Under the pieces are notes generated by a model, which worked only from the letters and a program-made list of their open reading frames with translations, had not been told where the DNA came from and did not search any database. Source: Prolixibacter sp. NT017 (lineage in GTDB: Bacteria; Bacteroidota; Bacteroidia; Bacteroidales; Prolixibacteraceae). Taken from it: a stretch of DNA of 64,000 nt. The translations under genes were made by a program, and so were the position numbers. Shown here piece after piece: positions 1 to 9,058 of this stretch. Positions within the stretch are counted from its first letter, which is position 1; each line of letters opens with the position of its first letter. Location of the stretch: the NCBI RefSeq assembly GCF_009617875.1, contig NZ_BLAV01000001.1:310001-374000 (forward strand). The letters run 5' to 3'.

Positions 1-358
1 GCTTATAGCCTTTCAGTACCGCCTCGATGTACAAACCGGTTCCGCCGCATAACACAGGAAACTTTTCGCGTTTCTGCATCTTCGCGAAGACGTCCAGAAA
101 GTCCCTTTGGTATTCGAAAACATTGTACTGGTATCCGGCATCCGCAATATCAATCAGGTGGTAGGGTACTAATTCTCCATCAATAATGTATTCCGAAAGG
201 TCTTTCCCGGTACCAATATCCATTCCCCGGTACACCTGCCGGGAATCGGCAGAGATGACTTCTCCATTCAGCGATTTGGCTAAATGGGTTGCTACGGCTG
301 TCTTTCCCGAAGCTGTCGCTCCGAGTATAGTTACCATATTGTATTTTAGTACTGACAT
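1..358 (-). CDS. miaA: tRNA dimethylallyltransferase, N-terminal part (window edge)
   Basis: MiaA transfers a dimethylallyl group from DMAPP to A37 of tRNAs that read UNN codons. The visible N-terminal ~119 residues contain a P-loop GATASGKT (residues 13-20) and then DSRQVYRGMDIGTGKD, both hallmarks of the IPPT family. The gene runs off the left edge, so the C-terminal half is not seen. I chose the ATG at 358 (MSVLKYNMVT...); a second in-frame ATG at 337 just before the P-loop strand is equally possible. No Shine-Dalgarno is visible, which is normal for Bacteroidota. It is transcribed divergently from the Yip1 gene. Identity is secure. Confidence 0.93.
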   Translation of the reverse strand, partial: MSVLKYNMVTILGATASGKTAVATHLAKSLNGEVISADSRQVYRGMDIGTGKDLSEYIIDGELVPYHLIDIADAGYQYNVFEYQRDFLDVFAKMQKREKFPVLCGGTGLYIEAVLKGYK

Positions 359-395
359 TGTATTGTGGAGGAGCCCGATTTAATGATGAAATATT

Positions 396-423
396 TTGAG
401 AATGTCAAAATAAGTTATTTTTG
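396..423 (+). promoter_or_regulatory. Bacteroidota-type promoter of the Yip1 gene
   Basis: TTG at 396-398, a 17-nt spacer and TATTTTTG at 416-423 match the primary sigma consensus TTTG / TANNTTTG of Bacteroidota. The ATG follows at 444 after a purine-rich AAAGGAAGGA stretch. This is a motif match only. Confidence 0.5.
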
Positions 424-443
424 TAGAATTAAAGGAAGGATTA

Positions 444-1028
444 ATGGATTTTAAAAAACTGGTTTCCGGAATTTATGAGCGTAGTAAGGCGCTAATTCTG
501 CAACCAAAGGACGAATGGAAAAACATCCTCGAAGAGAATGTAACCATGAACCTGGTTGTCCGGAATTTTTTGCTGCCCTTGCTTTTGTTGTCCACAGTGG
601 CTTCGTTGCTGGGGCGTATTATACAGAAAGTCAATATCGGGCTGGACGGTAACCTGTTGATGGCGGATGGCTTGCGCGAGTTCTTTGGCTTTTTGCTGTC
701 GGTATATGCCAGTACATATTTGGTCAACGAGTTGGTCAAAAGTTTTGGAGGAGCAAAGAATTTGCGGCGTTCGGCTAACCTGATTATATACTCGTCAGCA
801 CCGACATTGATTATTTCGATGGTAACCGGATTGATTCCGGCCTTGTATCCATTGGGTGTACTGGGCTTGTATTCTTTTTACATTTTTTATGTCGGAATAC
901 CTGTTTTATTCGAAGATATACCGGAACAAAAACACATTGGATTTTTTATCACATCGGTATTGTTAATGATTCTTGTTTTTGCCTTCATCCGTTATTTCCT
1001 GACAACCTTCCTGATGGCATTTGCCTAA
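444..1028 (+). CDS. Yip1-family integral membrane protein
   Basis: This 194-aa polytopic membrane protein has about five hydrophobic segments (roughly residues 35-57, 72-90, 110-130, 133-153 and 165-193) after a short polar N-terminus with the KDEWKNI motif common in Yip1/YckH-type bacterial proteins. The family has no settled bacterial function. It has its own promoter and lies 42 bp upstream of smpB, so the two could be partly co-transcribed. Assignment to the Yip1 family is fairly sure; the role is unknown. Confidence 0.75.
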   Translation: MDFKKLVSGIYERSKALILQPKDEWKNILEENVTMNLVVRNFLLPLLLLSTVASLLGRIIQKVNIGLDGNLLMADGLREFFGFLLSVYASTYLVNELVKSFGGAKNLRRSANLIIYSSAPTLIISMVTGLIPALYPLGVLGLYSFYIFYVGIPVLFEDIPEQKHIGFFITSVLLMILVFAFIRYFLTTFLMAFA

Positions 1029-1047
1029 ACATTAGGCGGTATTTTTG
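1020..1047 (+). promoter_or_regulatory. Promoter of smpB
   Basis: TTTG at 1020-1023, a 16-nt gap and TATTTTTG at 1040-1047 fit the Bacteroidota promoter. The start codon at 1071 is preceded by AAGGAG (1061-1066), an unusually good Shine-Dalgarno for this phylum. The promoter overlaps the end of the upstream gene. Confidence 0.45.
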
Positions 1048-1070
1048 CATTATACTATCAAAGGAGAACG

Positions 1071-1526
1071 ATGGCATTACAACAAAAAATAAATATCAAG
1101 AACCGCAGGGCTAGTTTCGAGTACGAGTTTATCGACAAATTCGTAGCAGGACTGGTTTTGTTGGGCACTGAAATAAAATCGATACGGCTGGGGAAAGCAG
1201 GTCTTTCAGACGCGTATTGTTACTTTTCGAGGGGCGAGTTGTATGTGAAGAACCTTCATATTGCCGAATATGCCTGGGGAACCCACTATAATCATGAAAC
1301 GAGGCGTGAGCGTAAGCTGTTGCTGAATAAGAAAGAGTTGCGTAAACTGGAGCGGAAGACCAAAGAGTCGGGTTTGACGATTATTCCCATCCGCTTGTTT
1401 ATTAACGATCGCGGTTTGGCAAAGCTGGAGATAGCTTTAGCAAAAGGTAAGAAGCTTCATGATAAGCGTGAGACGTTGAAACGAAAAGATGCGAAACGCG
1501 AAATGGATCGCATGAAGAAGATGTAA
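1071..1526 (+). CDS. smpB: SsrA-binding protein SmpB
   Basis: SmpB binds tmRNA and delivers it to stalled ribosomes for trans-translation. The 151-aa length is typical. The family signature is clear: [14 protein letters not shown] at the start, [10 protein letters not shown] in the oligonucleotide-binding barrel, [19 protein letters not shown], and the lysine/arginine-rich C-terminal tail ([19 protein letters not shown]) that becomes helical in the decoding centre. The start has a strong AAGGAG. A bidirectional terminator follows. The tmRNA gene itself was not seen in this window. Confidence 0.97.
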   Translation: MALQQKINIKNRRASFEYEFIDKFVAGLVLLGTEIKSIRLGKAGLSDAYCYFSRGELYVKNLHIAEYAWGTHYNHETRRERKLLLNKKELRKLERKTKESGLTIIPIRLFINDRGLAKLEIALAKGKKLHDKRETLKRKDAKREMDRMKKM

Positions 1527-1547
1527 ATCTTTTTTTTAACGATATAT

Positions 1548-1580
1548 AATCCTTGGAGGAAATAACCTTCAGGGATTTTT
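1548..1580. terminator. Bidirectional terminator between smpB and the exonuclease gene
   Basis: AATCCTTGGAGG and CCTTCAGGGATT form a hairpin around AAATAA. It is followed by TTTTT on the plus strand, and an A/T-rich stretch lies on the other side. It sits exactly between two convergent genes. Confidence 0.55.
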
Positions 1581-1588
1581 TATTTCAC

Positions 1589-2320
1589 TCAGTTCGGTAA
1601 AGCGATTTCCACGGCGTCCGGTGCAATCAGCGGTTCACCTTTGTAGCGAAGCAGCAGCTGTGCTACGGCCAGCGTATCCTTTTCGCAATAGCGGGCAATC
1701 CGTTCCAGGTCTCCTTCTTCATAATAGACTGCAGCTACCTGACTTCCGTCGATATCATCTTTGGGAGTCGGAATGTCGAAAACGGCACACAACAGGTTGA
1801 GCGACGTGTAATGCTTGTAGTCACCAAACTTCCAAAGTTGCATGGTGTCGATCAGCGTATCCCGGATTTCCCAAGGCTTGGCGCCGGCAATGTCGAGTAT
1901 TTTCGGAAGCTTTAGTCCATGAATGAGCATGCGGCGGGCAATCCACGGAAAATCAAATTCCTGTCCGTTGTGGGCACAAAGTTTGTGCGTTGGTGTAGCT
2001 GTAAATTTATCCAGCATTTCGGCGAAATCAATCAGCAACTGCTTTTCATCGGCACCGTAAAACGATTTCACCCGGTACACGCGTTGCTTGCCTTTCCGGT
2101 AGATGGTTCCGGCTGAAATGCAGATGATTTTTCCGAATTCGGCGTAAATGCCGGCGCGTTGGAACAAATCTTCCGGCGAATCTTCTTCAGAACCAATGTT
2201 GGTTGCTTTTTTGGTCCATTGTTCTTGCAGCCGTTCGGGCATTTTGTCCAGCGACTGGGTCAATGGAACGGTTTCAATGTCGAGATAAAGTACGTGTTCA
2301 GGTTTGAGGTGATCAAGCAT
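1589..2320 (-). CDS. DEDD-family 3'-5' exonuclease (PolB exonuclease-like, ribonuclease H-like fold)
   Basis: This 243-aa protein is predicted to hydrolyse nucleic acid from the 3' end using two metal ions. DIE at residues 14-16 (YLDIETVPL) is the first acidic pair. AHNGQEFDFPWI provides the second aspartate and YCEKDTLAVAQL the terminal D, the set expected of the PolB-like 3'-5' exonuclease domain. No polymerase domain is present. It starts 11 bp after the udk stop on the same strand, so the two are very likely one operon. The substrate is unknown. Confidence 0.8.
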   Translation of the reverse strand: MLDHLKPEHVLYLDIETVPLTQSLDKMPERLQEQWTKKATNIGSEEDSPEDLFQRAGIYAEFGKIICISAGTIYRKGKQRVYRVKSFYGADEKQLLIDFAEMLDKFTATPTHKLCAHNGQEFDFPWIARRMLIHGLKLPKILDIAGAKPWEIRDTLIDTMQLWKFGDYKHYTSLNLLCAVFDIPTPKDDIDGSQVAAVYYEEGDLERIARYCEKDTLAVAQLLLRYKGEPLIAPDAVEIALPN

Positions 2321-2331
2321 AGGTGTTGGTT

Positions 2332-2949
2332 TTAAGCGTTGTCGTTCAGATGTTTTTCGATGTATTGAGTGATAATGTCGATAGCTACGGTGTTCTGCCC
2401 GCCCTGCGGCACAATGATGTCGGCGTAGCGTTTGGTCGGTTCGATAAACTGCAGGTGACTGGGACGAACGGTTTTCTCGTAACGCTCAAGTACCTGTGCC
2501 ACGTTTCTTCCCCGCTCAATGATATCGCGCTGGATGACGCGTGAAAGGCGCAAGTCGGCTTCGCAATCCACAAAAATCCGGATGTTCATCAAATCGCGCA
2601 GCTCTTTCGGGGCCAGACAAAGAATTCCTTCTACGATGATTACCTTTTTGGGTTTGACTGGAATGGTTTCCTCGGCACGCGTACAGGTGAGGTAGGAATA
2701 GATGGGCTGTGCAACCGTGTTTCCCGTTTTGAGTTGCCGAATATGTTCGGCGAGCAGCTCAAACTCGATGGCATCGGGATGGTCGAAATTTATTTTCTGT
2801 CGCTCCTCCAGCGGAATGTCGCTGTTGTCACGGTAGTAGGCATCCTGTGCCAAAACCTCCACATCGCCTTCCGGAAGGCTTTCAATAATTTTTTTTACCA
2901 CGGTGGTTTTTCCCGAGCCGGTTCCTCCGGCAATTCCAATAACAAGCAT
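2332..2949 (-). CDS. udk: Uridine kinase
   Basis: Udk phosphorylates uridine and cytidine to UMP/CMP in pyrimidine salvage. The 205-aa protein has the Walker A motif GGTGSGKTT near the N-terminus, DAYYRD and FDHPDAIEF typical of uridine kinase substrate binding, and the lid region RLSRVIQRDIIERGR. Length and motifs match the family well. It is the first gene of a two-gene minus-strand operon with the exonuclease. Confidence 0.95.
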   Translation of the reverse strand: MLVIGIAGGTGSGKTTVVKKIIESLPEGDVEVLAQDAYYRDNSDIPLEERQKINFDHPDAIEFELLAEHIRQLKTGNTVAQPIYSYLTCTRAEETIPVKPKKVIIVEGILCLAPKELRDLMNIRIFVDCEADLRLSRVIQRDIIERGRNVAQVLERYEKTVRPSHLQFIEPTKRYADIIVPQGGQNTVAIDIITQYIEKHLNDNA

Positions 2950-3133
2950 GTTCGCGTTTTAATTGTTCTGTAAATTGTACCAATCAGCCCTTTGCCTGAT
3001 CCGATCAAATATATCAATCTTCGTTAAATCTGCGGGATCATTTTCGGTGCCTTTTTAAAAAAACTGGCGGTAAAATTATAAAGTATTAATTTCGCAAAAG
3101 AAATTTGGAACAACAATAAAAACCATTCTCATT

Positions 3134-3436
3134 ATGATTAACCATACCGTGCTGTTCAAAATGAAAGATTTTGACTCGTCATCGGCTAAGAAAGAGGCGA
3201 TTGAAAAACTGACGGCAGCTCTTCTCAACTTAAAGAACGAAATTTCCGAATTGAAACACATCGAAGTAAATCAGCACTACACGTTGGATGCGCCGTCCTT
3301 CGACATTTGTCTGGTCACCCATTTTGAAAGTATCGACGATTTGGATGTGTATCGCGTTCATCCGGAACATCTGAAGGTGATTGATCTGGTGAAAGAACTG
3401 ACGACCGAACGGGCTGCCGTCGATTTCAATTTCTGA
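3134..3436 (+). CDS. Dabb (stress-responsive A/B barrel) domain protein
   Basis: The 100-aa single-domain protein begins with INHTVLFKMKDF, the typical first strand of the Dabb ferredoxin-like barrel, and ends with the conserved HPEHLKVIDLVKEL segment. Dabb proteins are dimeric and of mostly unknown role; some bind small hydrophobic ligands. It stands alone between udk (divergent) and manA. Family assignment is good; function is not known. Confidence 0.85.
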   Translation: MINHTVLFKMKDFDSSSAKKEAIEKLTAALLNLKNEISELKHIEVNQHYTLDAPSFDICLVTHFESIDDLDVYRVHPEHLKVIDLVKELTTERAAVDFNF

Positions 3437-3517
3437 TTTTATTCCTTTCGGGAAGGAAATCAACTTTAGACTCTTTCTACATTTAATCTAAATCATTAAC
3501 ATCCAAAAGCGTAAGAC

Positions 3518-4507
3518 GTGCAAGAATTATATCCATTTAAGTTTCAGCCAATATATAAAGACAAGATTTGGGGCGGTCAAAAGTTGAAACAACTTCTGAA
3601 CAAGGAATTTTCGCCGTTACCCAATTGCGGGGAATCATGGGAAATATCGGGCGTTCAGAACGAAATTTCGGTTGTTGCCAACGGTTTCCTGACGGGAAAT
3701 AATCTGCAGGAACTCATCGAGGTGTACATGGGTGAACTGGTTGGTGAGAAAGTGTATGAGAAGTTCGGTTTGGAATTTCCGCTGCTCATCAAATTCATCG
3801 ATGCGAATGATGATCTCTCTATTCAGGTGCATCCCAACGACGAAATGTCGAAAGAACGACACAACGCTTTCGGTAAAACCGAAATGTGGTACGTTGTTCA
3901 GGCAGATGAAGGAGCAGAACTGATTGCCGGTTTCAACCAGGAAGTCGACCAGAAAAAGTACCTCGGACACCTGGAGAAGAATACCCTGATGGAGATTCTC
4001 AATACAGAGAAAGTGAAAGCGGGGGATGTGTTCTTCATGCCAGCCGGACGTGTTCATGCCATTGGAAAAGGTATTGTGGTTGCCGAAATTCAGCAAACAT
4101 CGGATGTTACCTACCGGATTTATGATTACAACCGTAAAGACGACAAGGGCAATACCCGCGAACTTCATACCGAATTCGCGCTCGATGCCATCGATTACAC
4201 GTTCGAAAAAGAGTACGGCACGCATTATCATTCGCACAAGAATCAGTCTTCCGAGTTGGTGAGTTGCCCGTATTTTACCACGAATTTGCTCGAGTTAACA
4301 CATTCGGTGGAGCGCGATTACAACGAGCTCGATTCTTTCGTTATCTACATGTGTCTGGAAGGTAATTACGCTATCAGCTGGGGAGAAGAGAAGGCGATGG
4401 AAGTCTCGAAAGGAGAAACGATTCTGGTCCCGGCCTCGGTAGAGAATTTCATTCTGGTGCCGAAAGACGGGCAGGAAGTGAAATTACTGGAAGTTTATAT
4501 TAAGTAA
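3518..4507 (+). CDS. manA: Mannose-6-phosphate isomerase, class I (type I PMI)
   Basis: ManA interconverts mannose 6-phosphate and fructose 6-phosphate using zinc. The 329-aa protein has the N-terminal KFQPIYKDKIWGGQKL, zinc-ligand motifs SIQVHPND and GRVHAIGKG, and GKTEMWYV, in the order and spacing of the short bacterial class I enzymes. Translation starts at GTG 3518 because the conserved N-terminus begins there and no upstream ATG fits. A strong terminator follows. Confidence 0.93.
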   Translation: MQELYPFKFQPIYKDKIWGGQKLKQLLNKEFSPLPNCGESWEISGVQNEISVVANGFLTGNNLQELIEVYMGELVGEKVYEKFGLEFPLLIKFIDANDDLSIQVHPNDEMSKERHNAFGKTEMWYVVQADEGAELIAGFNQEVDQKKYLGHLEKNTLMEILNTEKVKAGDVFFMPAGRVHAIGKGIVVAEIQQTSDVTYRIYDYNRKDDKGNTRELHTEFALDAIDYTFEKEYGTHYHSHKNQSSELVSCPYFTTNLLELTHSVERDYNELDSFVIYMCLEGNYAISWGEEKAMEVSKGETILVPASVENFILVPKDGQEVKLLEVYIK

Positions 4508-4516
4508 AATATATCG

Positions 4517-4547
4517 AAGGGGAATGGCTGGCAACGTTCCCCTTTTT
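4517..4547 (+). terminator. Rho-independent terminator after manA
   Basis: AAGGGGAA (4517-4524) pairs with TTCCCCTT (4537-4544) around a 12-nt loop and runs into TTTTT. Confidence 0.8.
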
Positions 4548-4562
4548 AATCACGAATGACTT

Positions 4563-5165
4563 ATGCAGATTAATAGCGCCAAATTTGTTATCAGCAATAC
4601 CGACCCCGCGAAATGTCCGAAAAGCGATCGGCCCGAGTATGCGTTTATTGGACGCTCGAATGTAGGGAAGTCGTCGCTGATTAACATGCTGACCAATCAT
4701 AAGAAGCTGGCCAAAACATCCGGACAACCGGGGAAGACCCAGCTGATCAATCACTTTCTGATTAACAACGAATGGTACCTGGTCGATTTACCCGGCTATG
4801 GTTACGCCAAAGTGATGCGTAATCAGCGCAATAAGTGGATGAATTTTATTCGTGAATACATGCTTTCGCGGAAAAACCTTTATTGTGTGATGGTGCTGAT
4901 TGATATCCGTCTGGAGCCGCAGGAAATCGACCTGGACTTTATGAACTGGCTGGGAGTAAGCGGAATTCCATTTGCCATGGTTTTCACCAAAGCAGACAAA
5001 TTGGGAAAAACGCAGGTCGATAAAAACCTGGCGGCTTACCGGCGCGAGATGCTGAAGAGCTGGGAAGAATTGCCTCCGCACTTTGTTACATCGGCTACTT
5101 CGGAAACAGGAAGAGATGAGGTTCTGGACTTCATTCAGCAGATTAATGATGGAAGCTACGAATAA
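4563..5165 (+). CDS. engB: Ribosome biogenesis GTPase EngB (YsxC/YihA)
   Basis: EngB is an essential GTPase for 50S subunit assembly. The 200-aa protein has all G motifs: GRSNVGKSS (G1), threonine in TSGQPGKTQ (G2), DLPGYGYAK (G3), TKADK (G4) and SATS (G5). Length is standard. It begins 55 bp after manA, behind that gene's terminator, so it is probably transcribed separately. Confidence 0.96.
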   Translation: MQINSAKFVISNTDPAKCPKSDRPEYAFIGRSNVGKSSLINMLTNHKKLAKTSGQPGKTQLINHFLINNEWYLVDLPGYGYAKVMRNQRNKWMNFIREYMLSRKNLYCVMVLIDIRLEPQEIDLDFMNWLGVSGIPFAMVFTKADKLGKTQVDKNLAAYRREMLKSWEELPPHFVTSATSETGRDEVLDFIQQINDGSYE

Positions 5166-5251
5166 GTAAGTAACGCTCGCCGGATGCATTCGGCTTGCTG
5201 TATTTTTGATAAAAAGTGATTTTACCCATTTAGTAGTTGAGGCATTATTGT

Positions 5252-5259
5252 TACATTTG
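5252..5259 (+). promoter_or_regulatory. -7 element of the prs promoter
   Basis: TACATTTG matches the TANNTTTG element and lies 45 bp before the prs start. No well-spaced -33 element was found, so this is tentative. Confidence 0.35.
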
Positions 5260-5303
5260 CGCACCTGAACTACATGCAACTTCAAACTTGAAAATCAGAG
5301 GAA

Positions 5304-6239
5304 ATGGCTGGAAATGCTCCCATCAAAATCTTTTCAGGAACCCAAACCCGTTATTTAGCAGAAAAAATATCCAGTAGTGCCGATTTGCACCTGGGGCGAT
5401 CGTCTTGCCCGGTTTTTTCGGACGGCGAATTTGAGCCATGCTACGAAGAGACCATTCGCGGTTCTCACTGTTTCATTGTCCAGTCGACTTTCCCGCCGGC
5501 TGATAACATTCTGGAACTGTTGCTGATGATTGACGCTGCCAAACGGGCTTCGGCTTACAAAATTATTGCGGTTATTCCTTACTTTGGATACGCCCGTCAG
5601 GACAGGAAAGACAAACCGCGCGTTTCGATTGGTGCCAAACTAATGGCCGACATGCTTTCAGCCGCCGGAATCGACCGGTTGATTACCATGGATTTGCATG
5701 CCGATCAGATTCAGGGATTCTTCGATGTACCGGTTGATCACCTGACGGCTTCAACTTTGTTTATTCCGCATATCCGGAAAATGAACCTGGAGAACCTGGT
5801 GGTAGCTTCACCGGATGTGGGTGGAACCAAACGGGCTAACACGTACGCCAAATTATTGGGAACTGACATGGTGATTTGCCATAAATCGCGCAGCCAGGCC
5901 AATGTGGTTGGTAATATGACCGTTATTGGCGACGTGAAAGGGAAAGACGTGGTGATTATCGATGACATGATAGATACTGCCGGAACCATTGCCAAGGCTG
6001 CTAATCTGATGAAAGAAAAGGGAGCTAACAGCGTACGTGCGTTCGCTACACATGCTGTTCTTTCTGGTCCGGCATACGAACGAATTGATGAATCGGATCT
6101 CGACGAGATTTATTTTACCGACTCCATCCCGTTAAGGAAAAAGTCGGAAAAGATTAAAATTATTTCGTGCTCCGGTCTGATTGCTGACGTTATTCAGAAG
6201 GTTTACAAGAACGAATCAATCAGTACTTCGTTCATTTAA
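5304..6239 (+). CDS. prs: Ribose-phosphate pyrophosphokinase (PRPP synthase)
   Basis: Prs makes PRPP from ribose 5-phosphate and ATP for nucleotide, histidine and tryptophan synthesis. The 311-aa protein shows the ATP/metal segment DLHADQIQGFFDVPVDHL, the FGYARQDRK flexible-loop motif and the PRPP-binding loop VVIIDDMIDTAGT. Length is typical of class I enzymes. It has its own upstream promoter element; the gap to engB is 138 bp. Confidence 0.97.
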   Translation: MAGNAPIKIFSGTQTRYLAEKISSSADLHLGRSSCPVFSDGEFEPCYEETIRGSHCFIVQSTFPPADNILELLLMIDAAKRASAYKIIAVIPYFGYARQDRKDKPRVSIGAKLMADMLSAAGIDRLITMDLHADQIQGFFDVPVDHLTASTLFIPHIRKMNLENLVVASPDVGGTKRANTYAKLLGTDMVICHKSRSQANVVGNMTVIGDVKGKDVVIIDDMIDTAGTIAKAANLMKEKGANSVRAFATHAVLSGPAYERIDESDLDEIYFTDSIPLRKKSEKIKIISCSGLIADVIQKVYKNESISTSFI

Positions 6240-6330
6240 TGATATTTGACAGACGTAATCCGTTGAAAGACTTTGCCGGAGATTGTGTGTGAAAATTCTC
6301 CTTACGTGAAGATTTCACCGGATTATTTGC

Positions 6331-6338
6331 TATATTTG
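6331..6338 (+). promoter_or_regulatory. -7 element of the rplY promoter
   Basis: TATATTTG exactly matches TANNTTTG and lies about 104 bp before rplY. This leaves a 5' UTR of roughly 95 nt with a purine-rich AAAAAGGAGGGAG stretch at about 6390-6403. Confidence 0.45.
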
Positions 6339-6441
6339 CGCCCGATTTTGCAGCATACCTTTACTGGTGTGATGCGGATGCCTTCCTGAAAAAGGAGGGA
6401 GATCTGAGTAAGCACTTAAAAATTAAATTAATTTATTTACG

Positions 6442-7026
6442 ATGAAAACGTTTGAAGTAAAAGGTACTGCCCGTACAGCAGTAGGAAAAAAAGAGACGAA
6501 AAAACTGCGCGCCGAAGGTAAAGTTCCTTGCGTACTTTATGGTGGCGAAGAGCCGATTCACTTTGAGGCTGAAGCAGGTGAATTCCGTCATGTAATCTAT
6601 ACACCCAATGTTTATCTGATTAACATTGAAATCGGTGGAAAGAAATACCAGGCTATCATGCAGGACATTCAGTTCCATCCGGTAACTGACGAGATTTTGC
6701 ACATCGACTTCCTTCGCATTACCGAAGACAAGCCGGTTAAAATCAACATTCCTGTTAAACTCACTGGTTTTGCAAAAGGTATCCAGAAAGGTGGACGTCT
6801 GAAAACCAACCTCCGCGTATTGCGTGTAAAAGGTTTGGCAAAAGACCTGCCCGATACAATCAATATCGATGTAACTGCACTGGAATTAGGTGAAAGTATT
6901 CGTGTAGGTGATGTTCAGGCTGCAGGTCTGGAAATCCTGAATAACAAGTCTGTTCCGGTAGCCAGCGTAGTAATCACCCGTGCAGCACGTGCGGCAATGA
7001 CTGCAGCTGCCAAAGGCGGAAACTAA
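6442..7026 (+). CDS. rplY: 50S ribosomal protein L25/general stress protein Ctc
   Basis: This protein binds 5S rRNA in the central protuberance. The 194-aa length indicates the long CTC/TL5 form: an N-terminal L25 barrel (about residues 1-90, with TARTAVGKKETKKLRAEGKVP and VLYGGEEP) followed by a TL5-type C-terminal domain (DKPVKINIPVKLTG onward). It is followed after 15 bp by pth, an arrangement conserved widely in bacteria, suggesting co-transcription. Confidence 0.95.
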   Translation: MKTFEVKGTARTAVGKKETKKLRAEGKVPCVLYGGEEPIHFEAEAGEFRHVIYTPNVYLINIEIGGKKYQAIMQDIQFHPVTDEILHIDFLRITEDKPVKINIPVKLTGFAKGIQKGGRLKTNLRVLRVKGLAKDLPDTINIDVTALELGESIRVGDVQAAGLEILNNKSVPVASVVITRAARAAMTAAAKGGN

Positions 7027-7041
7027 TAAAGCAATTGTGTT

Positions 7042-7605
7042 TTGAAGTACCTGATAGTAGGTTTAGGAAATATCGGGGAAGAATATCAAAATACCCGACA
7101 CAATATCGGATTTAAAATATTGGATGCTCTTGCCGGAGCGTCCAATATTTCTTTTAGCGATAAGCGTTATGGCGCTGTCGCTGAAATGAAACATGCCGGG
7201 CGCACCTTCATTCTCCTGAAACCTTCCACGTATATGAACTTGAGTGGAAGGGCGGTGCATTACTGGATGCAGAAGGAGAAAATCCCGGTCGACAAGGTTC
7301 TGATTCTGGTGGATGACCTGGCTTTGCCGCTGGGAAAAATCCGTCTGCGGGCCAAAGGGAGCGATGCCGGTCACAATGGTTTGAAGAACATTAACCAGGT
7401 GTTGGGCCGCCAGGACTACGCCCGTTTGCGGTTTGGTATCGGTGACGATTTCCCGAAAGGATACCAAATTGACCATGTACTTGGAAAGTGGTCGCCGGAA
7501 GAGGAAGATGTCCTTCCCGAACGAATCGAGCTTTGTATCGATATCATCAAGGCTTTTGGAACCATCGGCGTTCACCGGGCCATGAGCCAGTTCAATAACA
7601 AATGA
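7042..7605 (+). CDS. pth: Peptidyl-tRNA hydrolase
   Basis: Pth releases peptides from peptidyl-tRNAs that drop off the ribosome. The 187-aa protein begins [14 protein letters not shown] and contains RHNIGF with the catalytic histidine, [19 protein letters not shown] and [12 protein letters not shown], all family hallmarks. The start is TTG at 7042, because the conserved KYLIVGLGN begins immediately after it. It lies 15 bp behind rplY, likely in the same operon, with the S4 gene 38 bp downstream. Confidence 0.96.
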   Translation: MKYLIVGLGNIGEEYQNTRHNIGFKILDALAGASNISFSDKRYGAVAEMKHAGRTFILLKPSTYMNLSGRAVHYWMQKEKIPVDKVLILVDDLALPLGKIRLRAKGSDAGHNGLKNINQVLGRQDYARLRFGIGDDFPKGYQIDHVLGKWSPEEEDVLPERIELCIDIIKAFGTIGVHRAMSQFNNK

Positions 7606-7643
7606 CCTTTGTTGTTGCCATCTCCGTTTTATAATTTTGCATC

Positions 7644-8024
7644 ATGGAAGATCAGGTTCGTGTAGATAAATGGCTGTGGGCTGTGCGGGTTTTCAAAACC
7701 AGGAGCATTGCTACGGATGCCTGCAAGAAAGGACGGGTAACCATTGATGGACAATCGGTGAAACCTTCGCGGACGTTAAAACCCGGTGAGGTGATCGAAG
7801 TGCGGAAAAATCCGGTGAGGTATTCGTACAAAGTGAAGCAGCTTATCCAGAAGCGGGTGGGAGCTAAACTGGTTCCGGAATATATGGAAGACGTCACACC
7901 GGCCTCGGAACTGGAAATTCTGGAAATGCAGAAGAACATGAGCTGGTTCGAACGCGAACGGGGAACGGGGCGCCCAACCAAAAAAGAGCGCCGCGATATC
8001 GACCGGTTCAAAGGAGACTGGTAA
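7644..8024 (+). CDS. S4-domain RNA-binding protein (Hsp15-like)
   Basis: This 126-aa basic protein has an N-terminal S4 domain: RVDKWLWAVRVFKTRSIA, then KGRVTIDGQSVKPSR and LKPGEVIEV. Hsp15/RqcP relatives bind 50S subunits carrying stalled peptidyl-tRNA, which fits its position just behind pth. The C-terminal ~45 residues are highly charged (RGTGRPTKKERRD). Family is clear; the exact role is inferred. Confidence 0.85.
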   Translation: MEDQVRVDKWLWAVRVFKTRSIATDACKKGRVTIDGQSVKPSRTLKPGEVIEVRKNPVRYSYKVKQLIQKRVGAKLVPEYMEDVTPASELEILEMQKNMSWFERERGTGRPTKKERRDIDRFKGDW

Positions 8025-8080
8025 TCTCTCCATCTTTTCATCGCTTTTCAAATTCAAATCAACACTAAAATTTTTGTTCG

Positions 8081-8623
8081 ATGTTAATTGCTCGTCAAAA
8101 ACGGAAAGAGAATATTGTTGAGTACATCCTCTACATGTGGCAGTTGGAAGATCTGATTCGGGCCAACCAGTTCGATATGGAGCGCATCCGCAAAAATATT
8201 GTGGACAAGTTTGACAGTAAGGACGGAGAACGGGAGGAGATAGCCCGTTGGTATGAAAACCTGGTTCTGATGATGGAGCGTGAGAATATCAAGGAGAAAG
8301 GACATCTGCAAATCAATAAGAACCAGGTGAATGATTTGTATGAATTCCATTTGTTGGTGACGAAAAGCGGCCAGCTTCCGCAGTACGATATGCTGTTCCG
8401 TCAGGCCAAGCCGTTTATCGATGAGTTTTCCGTGAAAGCGGGAGGTGCCGGAGAAAATGATATTGAAACAAGCCTAAATGCTCTGTATGGGGTGTTGCTG
8501 TTAAAACTGAAAGGCGAAGATGTATCTCCGGGTACGTTGGCTTCGGTGAAGATGTTCAGCCAGTTCTTGGCGCACCTGGCGCAATATTACAAGCAATACG
8601 AAAGCGGAAAACTGGAGTTGTAG
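8081..8623 (+). CDS. DUF4924 family protein
   Basis: This 180-aa all-helical protein begins MLIARQKRKENIVEYILYMWQ, the signature of DUF4924, a family known from Bacteroidota. The sequence is soluble and charged, with no signal peptide or membrane segment. It may be co-transcribed with the pth/S4 block. No function is known. Confidence 0.8.
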   Translation: MLIARQKRKENIVEYILYMWQLEDLIRANQFDMERIRKNIVDKFDSKDGEREEIARWYENLVLMMERENIKEKGHLQINKNQVNDLYEFHLLVTKSGQLPQYDMLFRQAKPFIDEFSVKAGGAGENDIETSLNALYGVLLLKLKGEDVSPGTLASVKMFSQFLAHLAQYYKQYESGKLEL

Positions 8624-8635
8624 CCATTACGATTT

Positions 8636-9058
8636 TCAGTCGAGAAAGCGGTGCGCAATTTCCGGTGACGGAATTTCGCAAACCTCTTTCTTGCCAAACC
8701 AACGATACCGGTTTCGGGCTATCCAGTGATAAACTTTATCCCGGAAGGAAACCGGCAAAACGTTAAAGATAACCAGCCAGTTCCACGGAGCTTTCAGGTG
8801 ACGGGCAATCCGCAAGGCAGCTGTCGAAGCGGTAAAAACCTGGTTCTTCTCGATAAGAACGACGCTGTCTGCATCTTCCGGAAGAGCATATTGGTAGCGA
8901 ACTTCAGAGGCAAATTTCCCTTGCAACGGAGCAAAGCGGTAGCGCGGACTCTTCTCATATTTCAGAATAAACCGAACAGATGCGTTGCATAGGTTACATA
9001 CGCCGTCGAAAAGGATGACGGGCCCTATTCCTTCCTTATTTCTATCTCCGGAATTCAT
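8636..9058 (-). CDS. DCC1-like thiol-disulfide oxidoreductase (DUF393)
   Basis: The 140-aa protein has a thioredoxin-like motif in ILFDGVCNLCNASVRF (CNLC = CxxC), then the FAPLQG segment and a C-terminal RYRWFGKKE typical of DUF393. The start at 9058 is preferred over the upstream in-frame ATG at 9100 because it gives an ATGA overlap with the stop of the amidase gene, so the two are translationally coupled. It is predicted to be redox active; the substrate is unknown. Confidence 0.85.
   Translation of the reverse strand: MNSGDRNKEGIGPVILFDGVCNLCNASVRFILKYEKSPRYRFAPLQGKFASEVRYQYALPEDADSVVLIEKNQVFTASTAALRIARHLKAPWNWLVIFNVLPVSFRDKVYHWIARNRYRWFGKKEVCEIPSPEIAHRFLD

Noticed and set aside
3635..4237. 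200-aa frame opposite manA
   Set aside because: Shadow of the manA coding sequence, with histidine- and phenylalanine-rich antisense composition.
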